DNA from: Alloyangia pacifica
GTDB lineage: Bacteria > Pseudomonadota > Alphaproteobacteria > Rhodobacterales > Rhodobacteraceae
Direction of reading: 5' to 3'
DNA length: 64,000 nucleotides
NCBI RefSeq assembly: GCF_020524285.1
Contig: NZ_JAIVKX010000004.1
Span: 186,001-250,000 of the forward strand
Positions 36,994 to 47,984 of the stretch are shown here, one piece after another (the stretch's first letter is position 1; every line of letters starts with the position of its first letter). The notes below the pieces were generated by a model. That model had not been told where the DNA came from. It made no database searches and saw only the letters and a program-made list of their open reading frames with translations. A program made the translations under genes and the position numbers.

Positions 36994-37923
36994 TCACGCA
37001 ACCGCGGGGATCTCATCCCGTTCGACACCGGCTCCGGGCAGGCGCGCAGCCATCTGCGCATCGCACACCGTCAGGCGGAACGCATCCGGCGTGGTGAACA
37101 GCGCATGCAGCAGCTTGTTGGTGATCGCGTGGCCGGCCTTGAAGCCGGTGTAGTGGCCGATGATCGGCGCGCCGGCGGTGTAGAGGTCACCCAGGGCGTC
37201 GAGCATCTTGTGGCGCACGGCCTCGTCGGCGTGGCGCAGGCCACCCGGCGAGAGGATCTTGTCGCCATCGACGACAACCGCGTTCTCATAGGTGCCGCCG
37301 AGCGCCTTGCCGTTGGCCTGCATCGCGTCGACGTCGGCCTGGCGGCAGAAGGTGCGACTGTCGCAGAGTTCGCGCACGAAGCTGCCGTTGGCGAGGTTGA
37401 TCGCCTTGTCCTGGGAGCCGATGGCGGCATCGGCGAAATCGATGTGGAACTCCATCGTGGTACCCTGCCCCGGCGAGAGACGGGCCCAGCCACCGGGGGT
37501 TTCGACCTCGATGGTCTTCAGCACTTCGATGGCGCGGACAGGGGCGCGCAGTTCGCGCACTCCGCGGGCGAGGATCGCGCGGACGAAAGGCGCGGCCGAG
37601 CCGTCGACGATCGGAACCTCGGGGCCGTCGATCTCGATCAGCGCGTTGTGGATGCCGCAGCCGGCAAGCGCGGCCATCACGTGCTCGATGGTCGAGACGG
37701 AGACGCCGGCGCGGTTCTTGATGAGGGTGCAGAGCGGCGAGATCTCGACCGCGTCAAAGCGGGCGGGAACGAGGGCGTCGCCGATTTCGATGTCCGTGCG
37801 CTTGAACCAGATGCCGTGCTCGGCGGCAGCCGGGCGAATGGTCATCCGGACAGGCGCGCCGGAATGAAGGCCCACGCCCTGGAAGCTCACTGCACTGCGG
37901 ATCGTCGTTTGCACTTTGGTCAC
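36994..37923 (-). CDS. lpxC: UDP-3-O-acyl-N-acetylglucosamine deacetylase LpxC
   Basis: A 309-residue zinc deacetylase, the committed step of lipid A synthesis. The zinc-site motifs are visible: EHVMAALAGCGIHNALIEID, then HKMLDALGDLYTAG with the HxxxD pair, and the late catalytic His in GHAITNKLLHALFT. The N-terminus MTKVQTTIRSAVSFQGVGLH is typical. It follows ftsZ but is separated by a terminator, so it probably has its own promoter in the 257-base gap. Confidence 0.96.
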   Translation of the reverse strand: MTKVQTTIRSAVSFQGVGLHSGAPVRMTIRPAAAEHGIWFKRTDIEIGDALVPARFDAVEISPLCTLIKNRAGVSVSTIEHVMAALAGCGIHNALIEIDGPEVPIVDGSAAPFVRAILARGVRELRAPVRAIEVLKTIEVETPGGWARLSPGQGTTMEFHIDFADAAIGSQDKAINLANGSFVRELCDSRTFCRQADVDAMQANGKALGGTYENAVVVDGDKILSPGGLRHADEAVRHKMLDALGDLYTAGAPIIGHYTGFKAGHAITNKLLHALFTTPDAFRLTVCDAQMAARLPGAGVERDEIPAVA

Positions 37924-38092
37924 CTTTGTCTGGAGCGCCCCTCCTCATGGCGCGCGTCCTTTGTTGTCAGGGAGATACTCACAGGGGGGCCAGTTCTCAA
38001 ATCAAGTATTGCAACGAAATGAAACATGCAGGTTTCCTAATGGGCGGATGCGTGCCGGGCCGCTCAAGAGAACCTCCAACTAACTGCTTTAC

Positions 38093-38128
38093 AAAGAAAA
38101 ACACCCTCTCTTCCGAGAGGGTGTTTTT
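38093..38128 (-). terminator. intrinsic terminator downstream of ftsZ
   Basis: On the minus strand a perfect 10-bp stem ACACCCTCTC/GAGAGGGTGT (38101-38110, 38115-38124) with a four-base loop GGAA is followed by TTTTTCTTTG. It begins about 57 bases after the ftsZ stop. T-runs on both sides make it look bidirectional. Confidence 0.85.
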
Positions 38129-38180
38129 GCTCAAGTGACGCAGATCGTGCACCCGCGCGAGGCCGCGCGGGCGATTTGTG

Positions 38181-39860
38181 TCAGTTTGCCTGGCGGCGCA
38201 GGAAGGCCGGGATCTCGATCCGGTCCTGCTCGGGTGCCTCTTCCGGGGCCGGCGCGGGAGCCGCTGCCGGGCGCTGCGCCTGCATCGGCGGCTGGCGGCG
38301 GGCCTGCGGCTGCTGCGGCGCCGCCGGAGCGGCGGGTGCCGCGGGCTGTGCCTGCTGCTCGTGACCGTGGTGGCCGGTCATGCGGTTGATCAGCGAGTTG
38401 ATCCCGAAGCGCGGCTTCTCACCTTCCGGCGCGCGCTGCGGGGCGGCCGGCTGCTGCGGACGCGCCCCCGCGGCGGGCTGGCCCGGGCGGTTGTTGCGGG
38501 CGGCAGCGGCATGCAGGCGCTTCATCGTATCCGCCGAAGGCTGGCCGGGCGCGCGCGGGGCAACGAAGCTCTCGGGCGCGGCGTCGAGCGGCGCGGCCTC
38601 GGCCTGGCGCTGTGCCGGCTGCGGGCGGTAGGCGGGCGGCGGCAGGCCGTCGTCGGTCTCGGCCGCCTCTTCCTCGTAGCCCTGCTGGCCAGCGGACATG
38701 CCGCCGAAGAGCGAGGGTTCTTCCTCTTCGTACTGCGGCTGAGCGGCGGCCGGAGCCTGCTGCGGCGCGACCTGTGCGGCCACCGGCTGCGGCGCCGCGG
38801 CGGGCTGCGGTGCAGCCTCGACGGCCTGCTCTTCCGGCTGGGTCAGCGGCTGCGCCAGCGGGCGGCGCGGCACGGGGATTTCGCCGTGCGAGGCCGAGGC
38901 GTCGATGCCGGTCGCGACGACCGAAACGCGCATCCGGCCTTCCATCGTGTCGTCGAGGGTCGAGCCGACGATGATGTTGGCGTCCGCGTCGACCTCCTCG
39001 CGGATGCGGTTGGCCGCCTCGTCCAGTTCGAACAGGGTGAGATCGTGGCCACCGGTGATGTTGATGAGCACGCCCTTGGCGCCCTTGAGGCTGATTTCGT
39101 CGAGCAGCGGGTTGGCAATCGCCTTCTCCGCGGCCTGGATGGCGCGGTCTTCGCCGTCCGCCTCGCCGGTGCCCATCATCGCCTTGCCCATCTCGTCCAT
39201 CACGGCGCGGACGTCGGCGAAGTCGAGGTTGATCAGGCCCGGGCGGACCATCAGGTCGGTCACGCCCTTGACGCCCTGGTAGAGCACGTCGTCGGCAAGC
39301 GAGAAGGCCTCGGTGAAGGTGGTCTTCTCGTTGGCCAGACGGAACAGGTTCTGGTTCGGGATGATGATCAGCGTGTCGACCACCTTCTGCAGGTGCTCGA
39401 CGCCCTCTTCCGCCTGGCGCATGCGCTTGGCGCCTTCGAACTGGAAGGGCTTGGTCACCACGCCGACGGTCAGCACGCCGAGCTCACGCGCGGCCTGCGC
39501 GATGATCGGGGCCGCGCCGGTGCCGGTGCCGCCGCCCATGCCGGCGGTGATGAAGCACATGTGCGCGCCTGCGAGGTGATCGACGATCTGCTCGATGCTC
39601 TCCTCTGCGGCGGCCGAGCCGACCGACGGGCGGGCGCCCGCGCCGAGACCTTCGGTCACCTTCACGCCAAGCTGGACCTTGGCGGTGGAGAGGCTCTGCT
39701 GCAGAGCCTGCGCATCGGTGTTGGCAACCACGAAGTCCACGCCTTCGAGCTGCTTGGTGATCATGTTGTTGACTGCGTTGCCACCGGCTCCGCCGACGCC
39801 GAATACGGTGATCCGGGGCTTCAGCTCTTCCTGTCCGGGCATCGAGAGATTGAGTGCCAT
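38181..39860 (-). CDS. ftsZ: cell division GTPase FtsZ
   Basis: A 559-residue tubulin homologue that forms the division ring. The GTP loop is [18 protein letters not shown] and the T7 region with [11 protein letters not shown] is present. The globular part ends near residue 320, then a long Gln/Pro/Ala-rich linker of about 220 residues leads to the conserved C-terminal tail [14 protein letters not shown] that binds FtsA and other partners. It is 382 bases after ftsA, so it is likely to have its own promoter or promoters. Confidence 0.97.
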   Translation of the reverse strand: MALNLSMPGQEELKPRITVFGVGGAGGNAVNNMITKQLEGVDFVVANTDAQALQQSLSTAKVQLGVKVTEGLGAGARPSVGSAAAEESIEQIVDHLAGAHMCFITAGMGGGTGTGAAPIIAQAARELGVLTVGVVTKPFQFEGAKRMRQAEEGVEHLQKVVDTLIIIPNQNLFRLANEKTTFTEAFSLADDVLYQGVKGVTDLMVRPGLINLDFADVRAVMDEMGKAMMGTGEADGEDRAIQAAEKAIANPLLDEISLKGAKGVLINITGGHDLTLFELDEAANRIREEVDADANIIVGSTLDDTMEGRMRVSVVATGIDASASHGEIPVPRRPLAQPLTQPEEQAVEAAPQPAAAPQPVAAQVAPQQAPAAAQPQYEEEEPSLFGGMSAGQQGYEEEAAETDDGLPPPAYRPQPAQRQAEAAPLDAAPESFVAPRAPGQPSADTMKRLHAAAARNNRPGQPAAGARPQQPAAPQRAPEGEKPRFGINSLINRMTGHHGHEQQAQPAAPAAPAAPQQPQARRQPPMQAQRPAAAPAPAPEEAPEQDRIEIPAFLRRQAN

Positions 39861-40242
39861 GTGATGTTCCGCCTGTCGTTATGACTTGTTTCGCGCCTGT
39901 CCTGCGCCTTGGGTTAATTATTACCGAGATACTAGGGCTCGGTCACGTAAAAAACACAGATCCACCACGAAATATGGCTTGCGGATTGACTATCCGCGCG
40001 AGATTTCGCCCGTTTCCACCAAGTCTTGCGCATTGCGCCGCCGGTAGCACAAAACGACCCGTGGCGCCCCCTGCCCCGCAGAAGCCGCACGCGAATCTCT
40101 TCATCTATGTCCGGAGATGCCTGCTCGCCTCTCCACTGCCCGCATCTTCCGTGCGGGACTGCCTATTCATACTCAAATCGCCCCGGCCCCGTCACCCCGA
40201 ACTCTTCGTGAACACGGGGTTATCTGCGGCCGGGCCAAGCCT
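39861..40242. promoter_or_regulatory. ftsA-ftsZ intergenic region, probable ftsZ promoter region
   Basis: This 382-base gap is long for a dcw cluster. It contains TTAATTATTA at about 39913-39922, an AT-rich patch that recalls but does not match the CtrA site TTAA-N7-TTAA, and a small stem GCGGAT/ATCCGC at 39981-39997. No gene is supported. Promoter hexamers could not be assigned. Confidence 0.4.
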
Positions 40243-41574
40243 TCACCAGTTGTCGCGGAACCACTTCACTGCCTTCATGATCGAGCGCGAGGAATAGCGT
40301 TCGATCGGGATCTCGAAGTCCCACCATTCGTCCTGCGGATGCGCCGCGAAGAGGCACATGCCGACCGCCGAGGCAAAGCCCGGCCCGGTCACAGCCTGCG
40401 GCAGCCCGTGCACGCGCATCGGTCGGCCCAGCCGGACCTGGCTGCCGAGGATGCGGCTCGCCAGCCCGTCGAGGCCGGGAATCTGGCTCGCGGCGCCGGT
40501 CAGCACGATCTGCTGGCTCGGCAGGTGCTCGAAGCCGGCCGCGTCGAGGCAGGCGCGGACTTCCTCGAGGATCTCCTCCACCCGCGGGCGCATGATGCCG
40601 ATCAGTTCGGCGCGGCTTACCTGCCGCCGGTCGTGGTGCCAGTCGCCGGTGTCGCCGGAGATCTCGATCATCTCGCGGTCGTCCATGCCGGTGGCCACGA
40701 CGCCGCCGTAGAAGGTCTTGATGCGCTCGGCCATGGCCATGGGGATCTGCAGCCCCATGGAGATGTCGCCGGTGACGTGATCGCCGCCCATCGGCACCGC
40801 GTCGCCGTAGATCATGTGCTTCTTCATGAAGATCGACACGCCGGTGGCGCCGCCCCCCATGTCGATGCAGGCCGCGCCCAGCTCCTGCTCGTCCTCGACC
40901 AGCGCCGCCACGCCGGACACGTAGGCCGAGCTGGCAATGCCCGCGAGTTCGAGGTCGCAGCGCTTGACGCAATGCGCGAGGTTCTGGATCGCCTGGGCGT
41001 TCACCGTCAGCATGTGCATGTCGCAGGTCAGCTCGCGGCCGATCTGCCCGCGCGGATCGCTGAGGCCCGAGCGGTGGTCCAGCGCGAAGTTCACTGGCTG
41101 CGCGTGCAATACCTCGCGGCCATGGCCGACGTCGGGCACGTCGCAGGCGGAGAGCACCCGCGCCACGTCCTGCTCGGTCACCATGCTGCCGTCGATGCTG
41201 ACCTGGCCGTCGAGCCCGTAGCTGCGCGGCTCGGCGCCGGAGAAACAGGCCAGCACGTGGTCGACCCGGATGCCCGCCATCTTCTGCGCCGCCTGCACCG
41301 CGGTGCGGATCGCGCGCTCGGTCTCGGTCATCGCGGCGATCTCGCCGAAGCGCACCCCGCGCGAGCGGGTGGTGGCGGCGCCGATGACCCGGAAGCCGGC
41401 CTGCCCGGCCAGCGAGCCGACGCCGCTATCGGTGCCGCGCTCGGTGCCGTCGAAGCGGAGCACCAGGCAGGCGATCTTCGAGCTGCCCACATCCAGCACC
41501 GCAACGACACCGCGCTGCATCGCCGCCTTGCGCATGTTGCGCATCGCGCGCTGGGACTCGTAAAGCTCGAACAT
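40243..41574 (-). CDS. ftsA: cell division protein FtsA
   Basis: A 443-residue actin-like ATPase that tethers FtsZ to the membrane. Phosphate-1 motif VVAVLDVGSSKIACLVL near residue 23, phosphate-2 ACIDMGGGATGVSIF and adenosine motif IVLTGAASQIPGL are visible, with the inserted 1C domain between. The C-terminus SIMKAVKWFRDNW is an amphipathic membrane helix. The start overlaps the ftsQ stop by one base (TAATG on the minus strand). Confidence 0.95.
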   Translation of the reverse strand: MFELYESQRAMRNMRKAAMQRGVVAVLDVGSSKIACLVLRFDGTERGTDSGVGSLAGQAGFRVIGAATTRSRGVRFGEIAAMTETERAIRTAVQAAQKMAGIRVDHVLACFSGAEPRSYGLDGQVSIDGSMVTEQDVARVLSACDVPDVGHGREVLHAQPVNFALDHRSGLSDPRGQIGRELTCDMHMLTVNAQAIQNLAHCVKRCDLELAGIASSAYVSGVAALVEDEQELGAACIDMGGGATGVSIFMKKHMIYGDAVPMGGDHVTGDISMGLQIPMAMAERIKTFYGGVVATGMDDREMIEISGDTGDWHHDRRQVSRAELIGIMRPRVEEILEEVRACLDAAGFEHLPSQQIVLTGAASQIPGLDGLASRILGSQVRLGRPMRVHGLPQAVTGPGFASAVGMCLFAAHPQDEWWDFEIPIERYSSRSIMKAVKWFRDNW

Positions 41575-42494
41575 TATCGTGTTTCCCCGGTCTCGATGGA
41601 CTTGATCCGCCAGTATTCCTGTGCCGCCGCATCGTGCAGCCGCAGTGTCGGACGCTGCGCCAGCCGCAGGTCCACCGCCGCGATGTCGCGCGACAGCATG
41701 TCGACCGCGCCATCCATCGCCATCGCCCGTTCGAGCGCCTGCACGGCGCCCTCCTCGGGCAGCATGATGCGTTGCCCGCCGTCCAGGACCACGTCCCAGC
41801 GGCGATTGCCGATGCGCTCCAGGCCGCGCAGCCGCGCGGCCATCGGCGCCGCGGCCGCGAAGAGCTCCAGCGCCTCGGGCACGCGGCTCTCGGCCCCGGC
41901 CCCGGCGATGACCGGCAGATCGACATGCGCCGCCCGCGTGCCCGCCGGACCGACCAGCACGCCGCTATCGTCCAGCAGCTCCAGGCCGCGCAGCCCGCGC
42001 CAGAGCACCACCGGCACGCGCTCGACGATGGACACCTCGAGCACCCCGCCCTGCTTGATCCGCAGGCTGGCCGACTTCACCGCGTCGAGGCCCGCAACGA
42101 TGCCGCGCATCTCGTCGAGATCGAGGTCGAAGGAGCTGAGCGGGAAGTCGAGCGACAGGATCTCGCGAACGTCCTCGGCAACGCCGTCGCTGGCGCCGTC
42201 GATGGCCATGAGGTCGACGCGGAACTCCGGGCGGCTCTCGATCTGATCCCGGATCGAGTTGACCGCGCCGAAGAACGCCTCGCGGTTGCTGTCGATGGCG
42301 AAATACCAGCTCGCGCCGCCGACACCGATCAGGAAGGGTAGACCGAAGCGCAGCGAGAAGCGGAAGAGCGGCGTCAGCATGAGCCGCTCGAGCCGGTACT
42401 TCAGCCGCGAGGGCGCGGGATCGGAGCGGAAGACCTGGGCACGCGCGCCCTGGCCCTGCGGTGCGCGTGTCGGCGCGGCGCCTACCTGTCGCAT
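41574..42494 (-). CDS. ftsQ: cell division protein FtsQ
   Basis: A 306-residue bitopic divisome protein. A cytoplasmic tail of about 45 residues rich in Arg/Gln/Pro is followed by a membrane helix ([18 protein letters not shown]), a POTRA domain ([20 protein letters not shown]) and the beta domain ending in [13 protein letters not shown]. The start lies 13 bases inside the ddlB end, so the genes are coupled. It links the FtsZ ring side to FtsL/FtsI in the periplasm. Confidence 0.92.
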   Translation of the reverse strand: MRQVGAAPTRAPQGQGARAQVFRSDPAPSRLKYRLERLMLTPLFRFSLRFGLPFLIGVGGASWYFAIDSNREAFFGAVNSIRDQIESRPEFRVDLMAIDGASDGVAEDVREILSLDFPLSSFDLDLDEMRGIVAGLDAVKSASLRIKQGGVLEVSIVERVPVVLWRGLRGLELLDDSGVLVGPAGTRAAHVDLPVIAGAGAESRVPEALELFAAAAPMAARLRGLERIGNRRWDVVLDGGQRIMLPEEGAVQALERAMAMDGAVDMLSRDIAAVDLRLAQRPTLRLHDAAAQEYWRIKSIETGETR

Positions 42495-43402
42495 GAGGCA
42501 TCCTCCACCATCCAGCGGCAGAGCGCGCCGAACTCCATGCCGCAGGCCTGCGCCTGCTCGGGCGCCAGCGAGGTCGGCGTCATACCGGGCTGGGTGTTGG
42601 TCTCGAGCAGCACCAGCCCGTCAAGGCCGCGGCTCTCGTCCCAGCGGAAATCGGTCCGGCTCAGGCCACGGCACCCGAGCGCGCGATGGGCGCGCAGCGC
42701 GTAGTCGAGGCAGGCGTCGAAGATGTCCTGCGGAATCTCCGCGGGCACCACGTGGCGCGATCCGCCCGCCTTGTATTTGGCGTCGTAATCGTACCAGCCG
42801 TCGGTGAGGATGTCGGTCACGGTGAGCGCACGGTCACCGAGCACCGTCGTGGTCAACTCGCGGCCCGGCGCATAGGTCTCGACCATCACCGTCTCGGGCA
42901 TCTCGTCAGAAAGCTGCGGCGGCTGGTTGGCCCCATCCATCACCAGGTAGACGCCGACCGAGCTGCCCTCGTTGTAGGGTTTCACCACGTAGGGCGGCGG
43001 CAGCATGTGGCTGGCGGCCACCTCGGACTTGGACGCCAGGACGCTGTCGACCACCGGCAGCCCGGCCGCGCGGTAGACCTGCTTGGAGCGCTCCTTGTCC
43101 ATGGCGACGGCCGAGGCCAGAACGCCGGAATGGGTGTAGGGAAGCCGCATCCACTCGAGCAGGCCCTGCACGCAGCCATCCTCGCCCCAGCGGCCGTGAA
43201 GTGCGTTGAAAACAACGTCGGGAGACAGGTCCGCAAGCCGCACGGCCAGGTCCGGCCCCGCGTCCAGTTCGATCACCTCAAATCCCTCATTCCGCAAAGC
43301 GGCGGCACATTCCCGACCGGAACTCAGCGAGACCTCGCGCTCAGCCGAAGGTCCGCCCATCAATACCGCCACTTTGGGAGCTGCCCTGCTCGACATCCCC
43401 AA
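42482..43402 (-). CDS. ddlB: D-alanine-D-alanine ligase
   Basis: A 306-residue ATP-grasp enzyme that joins two D-Ala for the peptidoglycan stem peptide. N-terminal [19 protein letters not shown] binds the first D-Ala, [16 protein letters not shown] is the ATP loop, and [18 protein letters not shown] carries the metal and second-substrate residues. The start is MGMSSR at 43402, with MSSR six bases later as an alternative. A 201-base gap separates it from murB. Confidence 0.95.
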   Translation of the reverse strand: MGMSSRAAPKVAVLMGGPSAEREVSLSSGRECAAALRNEGFEVIELDAGPDLAVRLADLSPDVVFNALHGRWGEDGCVQGLLEWMRLPYTHSGVLASAVAMDKERSKQVYRAAGLPVVDSVLASKSEVAASHMLPPPYVVKPYNEGSSVGVYLVMDGANQPPQLSDEMPETVMVETYAPGRELTTTVLGDRALTVTDILTDGWYDYDAKYKAGGSRHVVPAEIPQDIFDACLDYALRAHRALGCRGLSRTDFRWDESRGLDGLVLLETNTQPGMTPTSLAPEQAQACGMEFGALCRWMVEDASCDR

Positions 43403-43603
43403 AACCGCCTCGTTGCGCGGGCCATGCCCGCCATGCCTGCCGCCGGGGTTTGCCCCGGTCAGCCGCCCGCGTGCCGCTCAATTCGGCGCGCGAACCTGAT
43501 TCACCACGGCGCGCGACCCTGAGTTGATTCTGGGAAGACTGCCGCCTCGTTCATCGCACCCTGCCTGGGGGTGCTGCTTTTATCGTTGGGGCGTGTAACG
43601 CCC

Positions 43604-44533
43604 TCAGTTTTCAAGCGGATCGCCGACCCGCATGATTTCCCACTGTAGCTGCAAACCACTGTGTTGGAAAACCCTTTTTCGAACTTCCTCGCCGAGACCT
43701 TCAAGATCGGCGGCACTTGCCTCACCGGTGTTCACCAGGAAGTTGGAATGCATCGGGCTCATCTGCGCCCCGCCCCGCGTGGCGCCGCGCATTCCGGCCT
43801 CGTCGATCACCTTCCAGGCCTTCAGGTCATGCGTGTCGTCCGCGCGCCCGGTCGAGCTGAATCCCGCCGGGTTGCGGAAGGTCGAGCCCGCGGTGCGGTC
43901 CTTCGTCGGCTGGGTTTCGTCGCGCTTTTTCAGCTGCGCGTCCATCCGCGCCGCGAGCTCTTCGGGATCGCCCTGCGGCCCCTCGAAGACCGCTTCGACG
44001 ACCACCGCGCCCTCGGGCAGCTCGGACTGACGGTACTGCAGCTTCAGCTCGGCGGCCGGCAGGGTCAGCAGCGCACCGTGCCGGGTCACCACGCGCACCT
44101 CGACCAGGTGATCGGCGACATAGGTGCCGTAGCATCCCGCGTTCATCCGCACCGCCCCGCCGATCGAGCCGGGAATCGTACGCAGGAAGGTCAGGTCCAC
44201 CCCAGCCTGCGCCGCGCGCCTCGCCACATGCGCGTCAAGCGCCGCGCAGCCTGCGGTGACGCGGGTGCCTTCGGTCTCGATGCCATTGAAGCCGCGCCCC
44301 ATGCGGATCACCACCCCGCGCATGCCGCCGTCGCGCACGATCAGATTCGAGCCGACGCCCATCGGAAAGACCGGCACCTCCGCCGGCAGCGCGGCGAGGA
44401 AATCCTGCAGATCCTGCAGATCGGCGGGCTGGAACAGCACCTCGGCGGGCCCGCCGACGCGCAGCCAGGTGAGTTCGGAAAGCGGGCGGCCTTCGGTCAG
44501 GCGGCCCCGGACGGGAGGGAGCTGGTCAATCAT
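43604..44533 (-). CDS. murB: UDP-N-acetylenolpyruvoylglucosamine reductase MurB
   Basis: A 309-residue FAD enzyme that reduces enolpyruvyl-UDP-GlcNAc to UDP-MurNAc. FAD contacts are [16 protein letters not shown] and [20 protein letters not shown]; the proton-donating Ser lies in [12 protein letters not shown]. Type I length. A small 6-bp hairpin (43589-43603) directly abuts the stop codon on the minus strand. It sits downstream of two small membrane-protein genes. Confidence 0.96.
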   Translation of the reverse strand: MIDQLPPVRGRLTEGRPLSELTWLRVGGPAEVLFQPADLQDLQDFLAALPAEVPVFPMGVGSNLIVRDGGMRGVVIRMGRGFNGIETEGTRVTAGCAALDAHVARRAAQAGVDLTFLRTIPGSIGGAVRMNAGCYGTYVADHLVEVRVVTRHGALLTLPAAELKLQYRQSELPEGAVVVEAVFEGPQGDPEELAARMDAQLKKRDETQPTKDRTAGSTFRNPAGFSSTGRADDTHDLKAWKVIDEAGMRGATRGGAQMSPMHSNFLVNTGEASAADLEGLGEEVRKRVFQHSGLQLQWEIMRVGDPLEN

Positions 44534-44584
44534 GTGCAGCGTTCTGACGCGTTCCGCGGCGCGGGTAAAGGCCCCGCGACAGGA

Positions 44585-44830
44585 TCAGGATACGCGCCCG
44601 CGCAGCCAGCGCAGAAGGTAGAGCACCGGCCAGCGCAGCACGCTCGCCCCGGCGATCAGCACCAGCAGCGCCACCCAGGGGCCGTTCTGCCACCACACCC
44701 AGCCAAGCAGCGGCAGGCCGAGCGCGATCAGCACGTAAGCGCGGCTCCAGTGATTGTCACGCGAGGGGATCATCGCCAGCACATTGGCCAGCACCAGCCA
44801 GAGACAGGCGAGAAAGAGCGATAGGGTCAT
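44585..44830 (-). CDS. DUF2484 family membrane protein
   Basis: An 81-residue protein with two or three hydrophobic segments (LFLACLWLVLANVLAMI, AYVLIALGLPLLGWVWW, WVALLVLIAGASVL) and a basic C-terminus LLRWLRGRVS. It matches the DUF2484 family, which in Rhodobacteraceae sits between murC and murB. No function is known; conserved position suggests a role linked to wall synthesis. Confidence is high that it is a gene. Confidence 0.8.
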   Translation of the reverse strand: MTLSLFLACLWLVLANVLAMIPSRDNHWSRAYVLIALGLPLLGWVWWQNGPWVALLVLIAGASVLRWPVLYLLRWLRGRVS

Positions 44831-44953
44831 GCGGCAACTCCGGCAGCTCGGGCCAGAGTGGCGCAGGTATGGGCAAGTCGCAAGCTAGCCGCGCGTTGAG
44901 TGACCGCCCGGCCCCAAAACGAAATCGCTCGGCGAGCGCTGACCCGCGTCACC

Positions 44954-45181
44954 TCAGATCAGCATCCCGGTGAGGAAGCGCCGCACCGGCCAGGCCACCA
45001 GCAGCCCTCCCCCGGTGCTGGCGATGAGCGCCGCGCTGCCCGAGGGGTCGTGATGGATCTGCAGCGCCAGCCCCGCGAAGAAAGCCAGCGCGAAGAAGAA
45101 GACGAGGCGGCGCAGGATCCCCAGCACCGCCACCGCCGAGAGCAGGACGATCACGCCCGCGATGGCCCAGAGCACGCTCAT
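44954..45181 (-). CDS. small membrane protein, 75 aa
   Basis: A 75-residue protein starting MSVLWAIAGVIVLLSAVAV. It has two clear membrane segments (residues about 3-24 and 27-44) and a third weaker one near the end, with a basic turn RR between the first two. It lies 13 bases after murC and ahead of the DUF2484 gene. I do not recognise a family. Its place inside the cluster makes it a likely real gene. Confidence 0.65.
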   Translation of the reverse strand: MSVLWAIAGVIVLLSAVAVLGILRRLVFFFALAFFAGLALQIHHDPSGSAALIASTGGGLLVAWPVRRFLTGMLI

Positions 45182-45194
45182 GGCCAGCCCCGAC

Positions 45195-46628
45195 TCACGT
45201 CTCCAGCCGCGCGGGCAGATTGTTGGCCCAGGCCGAGATCGTCCCCGCGCCGAGGCAGACCACCATGTCACCCGGACGCGCCTGCTCGCGCACCAGCCGC
45301 TCGAGATCGTCCTCGGAGAGGATCGCGCGGGCGTGGCGGTGGCCGTGACGGATCAGCCCGGCGACGAGATCGTCGCGGCTCGCGCCCTCGATCGGCTCCT
45401 CGCCCGCGGCGTAGACCTCGGCGATGGCGACCACGTCGGCCTCGTTGAAGCAGGTGCAGAAATCGTCGAACAGCGTGTGAAGCCGCGAGTAGCGGTGCGG
45501 CTGGTGCACCGCGATCACCCGGCCTTCCGAGGCCTGCCGCGCCGCCTTCAGCACCGCAGCGATCTCCACCGGATGGTGGCCGTAGTCGTCGATGATCGTC
45601 ACCCCGTTCACCTCGCCGACGCGGGTGAAGCGGCGGTTGACGCCACCGAAGCCCGCCAGCGCCGCGCGGATCTCGTCGGCGGTCATGCCAAGGTGATGCG
45701 CGATGGCGATGGCCGAGAGCGCGTTCGAGACGTTGTGATCGCCGGGCATCGGCAGGGTGCAGCCCTCGATCACCGTGTCCTCGGCCTGGAAGGCGACGTC
45801 GAAATGCGCCACGCCCTTTTCATAGCGCAGGTTGACCGCGCGCACGTCGGCCTGGGCGTTGAACCCGTAGGTGATCACCCGGCGGTCGGTCACCCGGCCC
45901 ACCAGCGCCTGCACCTCGGGGTGGTCGGTGCAGCAGACGGCGACGCCGTAGAAGGGAATGTTCGAGACGAACTGGTAGAAGCCGTCGCGCAGCTTCTCGA
46001 TCGAACCCCAGTGCTCCATGTGCTCGGGATCGATGTTGGTGACGATGGCGATGGTCGCCGGCAGGCGGTTGAAGGTGCCGTCGCTCTCGTCGGCCTCGAC
46101 CACCATCCACTCGCCGAGACCGACGCGGGCGTTCGAACCGTAGGCGTGGATGATGCCGCCGTTGATCACCGTGGGATCGAGATCCCCGGCATCCAGAAGC
46201 GTCGCGACCATGGTGGTGGTCGTGGTCTTGCCGTGGGTGCCCGCCACCGCGATGTTCGACTTGAGCCGCATCAGCTCGGCCAGCATCTCGGCCCGGCGGA
46301 CCACCGGCAGGCCGCGCCGCCGCGCCTCGTCGAGCTCGGGGTTGCCCGGCTTGATCGCCGAGGAGATCACCACCACCTGCGCGTTCTCGAGGTTCTCGGC
46401 GCGCTGGCCCTCGAAGACCACCGCGCCCAGCGAAACCAGGCGCTCGGTGATCTTGGAGCACTTGAGGTCCGACCCCTGCACCGCGTAGCCGTGGTTGAGC
46501 AGCACCTCGGCGATGCCCGACATGCCGATGCCGCCGATGCCGACGAAGTGGATCGGGCCGACATCGCCCGGTAGCTTGGTCGCCGGGCTCATGCGCGCGC
46601 CTTCCTCGGTGAATTTCTCATCTTTCAT
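45195..46628 (-). CDS. murC: UDP-N-acetylmuramate-L-alanine ligase MurC
   Basis: A 477-residue Mur ligase that adds L-Ala to UDP-MurNAc. The N-terminal UDP-binding motif is [18 protein letters not shown], the ATP loop is [16 protein letters not shown], and [10 protein letters not shown] and [16 protein letters not shown] are typical later motifs. The start at 46628 overlaps the murG stop by four bases; MSPATKLP at 46592 is an alternative. Coupled to murG. Confidence 0.96.
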   Translation of the reverse strand: MKDEKFTEEGARMSPATKLPGDVGPIHFVGIGGIGMSGIAEVLLNHGYAVQGSDLKCSKITERLVSLGAVVFEGQRAENLENAQVVVISSAIKPGNPELDEARRRGLPVVRRAEMLAELMRLKSNIAVAGTHGKTTTTTMVATLLDAGDLDPTVINGGIIHAYGSNARVGLGEWMVVEADESDGTFNRLPATIAIVTNIDPEHMEHWGSIEKLRDGFYQFVSNIPFYGVAVCCTDHPEVQALVGRVTDRRVITYGFNAQADVRAVNLRYEKGVAHFDVAFQAEDTVIEGCTLPMPGDHNVSNALSAIAIAHHLGMTADEIRAALAGFGGVNRRFTRVGEVNGVTIIDDYGHHPVEIAAVLKAARQASEGRVIAVHQPHRYSRLHTLFDDFCTCFNEADVVAIAEVYAAGEEPIEGASRDDLVAGLIRHGHRHARAILSEDDLERLVREQARPGDMVVCLGAGTISAWANNLPARLET

Positions 46629-47830
46629 CTCTGCCCCGTCTCCTGCTCATACGCCTGCTCTTTTTCTTCGCCGGAGTAATAGGCATCCGGCTCTTCTTCG
46701 TATGTATCCTCGGATCCGAACCCTGCCAGTTCCTCGACCATCTGCGCCAGACCGAGCGCGGCGTCAGGATGCGAGATCGACAGCGCCGCGCGCGACATTT
46801 GCGCAGCGCCCTCGGGGTTGCAGAGCACCGCCATCATCGCCTCGGTCATCGCCTCGACCGAGAGCTTGCTTTCCGGAATGCGGATCGCGGCGCCGGCATC
46901 GACCAGCCCCTGCGCATTGACCGTCTGGTGATCCGCAAGCGCGGCCGCGTAGGGGATCAGGATCGAGGGCCGCCCGATCACCGAGATATCGGCCACCGAG
47001 GACGCGCCCGAGCGCGAGATCACCAGCTGCGCCTCGGACATGCGCGCGGGCACGTCGTTGAAGAAGGGCTGCACCTCGGCATCGATGCCGTGCTCGTAGT
47101 AGAACTTCGCCACCCGCTCGCCGTCCTCGTCGCGCGCCTGGTGGCTGATCCGCAGGTGGCGCAGGATCTCCATCGGCAGGCGTTCGATGGCGGGCGGCAC
47201 CACGTCCGACAGGATGCGCGCGCCCTGCGAGCCGCCGATCACCAGCAGCGACATCGGGTAGTCGCCCGGCGGGATGTAGCCCGCCCCCGCCCGCTCGCGC
47301 ACGGCGTTGCGCACCGGGTTGCCGACAGGGATGCCCTCGACCCCTTCGGGCAGGCGCGTCGGCCAGGTGCCGCAGGCCACGGCATCGACCTTGCGGGCGA
47401 ATTTCTCGTTCACCTTGCCCAGCACGCCGTTCTGCTCGTGGATCATCGAGGGCAGCTTCAGCAGCCGCGCCGCGCCAAGCGCCGGGATCGACGGGTAGCC
47501 GCCGAAGCCCACCACCACGTTCGGACGGTCGCGGCGGAAGCGCCGGGCCATGGACAGCACGCCCTTCACGATGCGCAGCGGCACCATCGCCTTGGAGACG
47601 ATGCCGCCCCGCGCGAAGGTGGCCGAGGAGACCTCTTCGATCTCGGTGGAATGCGGAAAGCCGCCGGTGTAGCGCGCCCCGCGGGCATCGGTCGAGAGCT
47701 TCACCCGCCAGCCGCGGCGCAGCATGATCTCGGCCAGCGCCTGCGCCGGAAACATGTGCCCGCCGGTGCCGCCCGCCGCGATGACCAGAAGGGGCTGCTT
47801 GCCTTGGTCCGGCCCGCCGTGTTGCGCCAT
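46625..47830 (-). CDS. murG: lipid II synthase MurG
   Basis: A 401-residue GT28 glycosyltransferase that adds GlcNAc to lipid I at the inner face of the membrane. N-terminal [20 protein letters not shown], the middle loop [20 protein letters not shown] and the donor-site region [19 protein letters not shown] are present. An acidic, Tyr-rich tail of about 30 residues ([20 protein letters not shown]) after the folded domain is longer than usual. It is followed at a four-base overlap by murC. Confidence 0.96.
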   Translation of the reverse strand: MAQHGGPDQGKQPLLVIAAGGTGGHMFPAQALAEIMLRRGWRVKLSTDARGARYTGGFPHSTEIEEVSSATFARGGIVSKAMVPLRIVKGVLSMARRFRRDRPNVVVGFGGYPSIPALGAARLLKLPSMIHEQNGVLGKVNEKFARKVDAVACGTWPTRLPEGVEGIPVGNPVRNAVRERAGAGYIPPGDYPMSLLVIGGSQGARILSDVVPPAIERLPMEILRHLRISHQARDEDGERVAKFYYEHGIDAEVQPFFNDVPARMSEAQLVISRSGASSVADISVIGRPSILIPYAAALADHQTVNAQGLVDAGAAIRIPESKLSVEAMTEAMMAVLCNPEGAAQMSRAALSISHPDAALGLAQMVEELAGFGSEDTYEEEPDAYYSGEEKEQAYEQETGQR

Positions 47831-47984
47831 GTGCTCGACCTCGTTCCTGCGCGGGGTCTTGTGCCCCGCTGCCTCAATTCATCACCGCACCGACTCGTCT
47901 CGTGACCCGGGCGCGCTGACACGGTTTCGCGCCCGTCTAACGCAGCCGGGCACGGCGCGAAAGCGCCGCATCCCGGGCCCCGGA

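Noticed and set aside
39861-40242. A CtrA binding site upstream of ftsZ
   Set aside because: Only a partial TTAA-like patch is present; the full TTAA-N7-TTAA pattern was not found.
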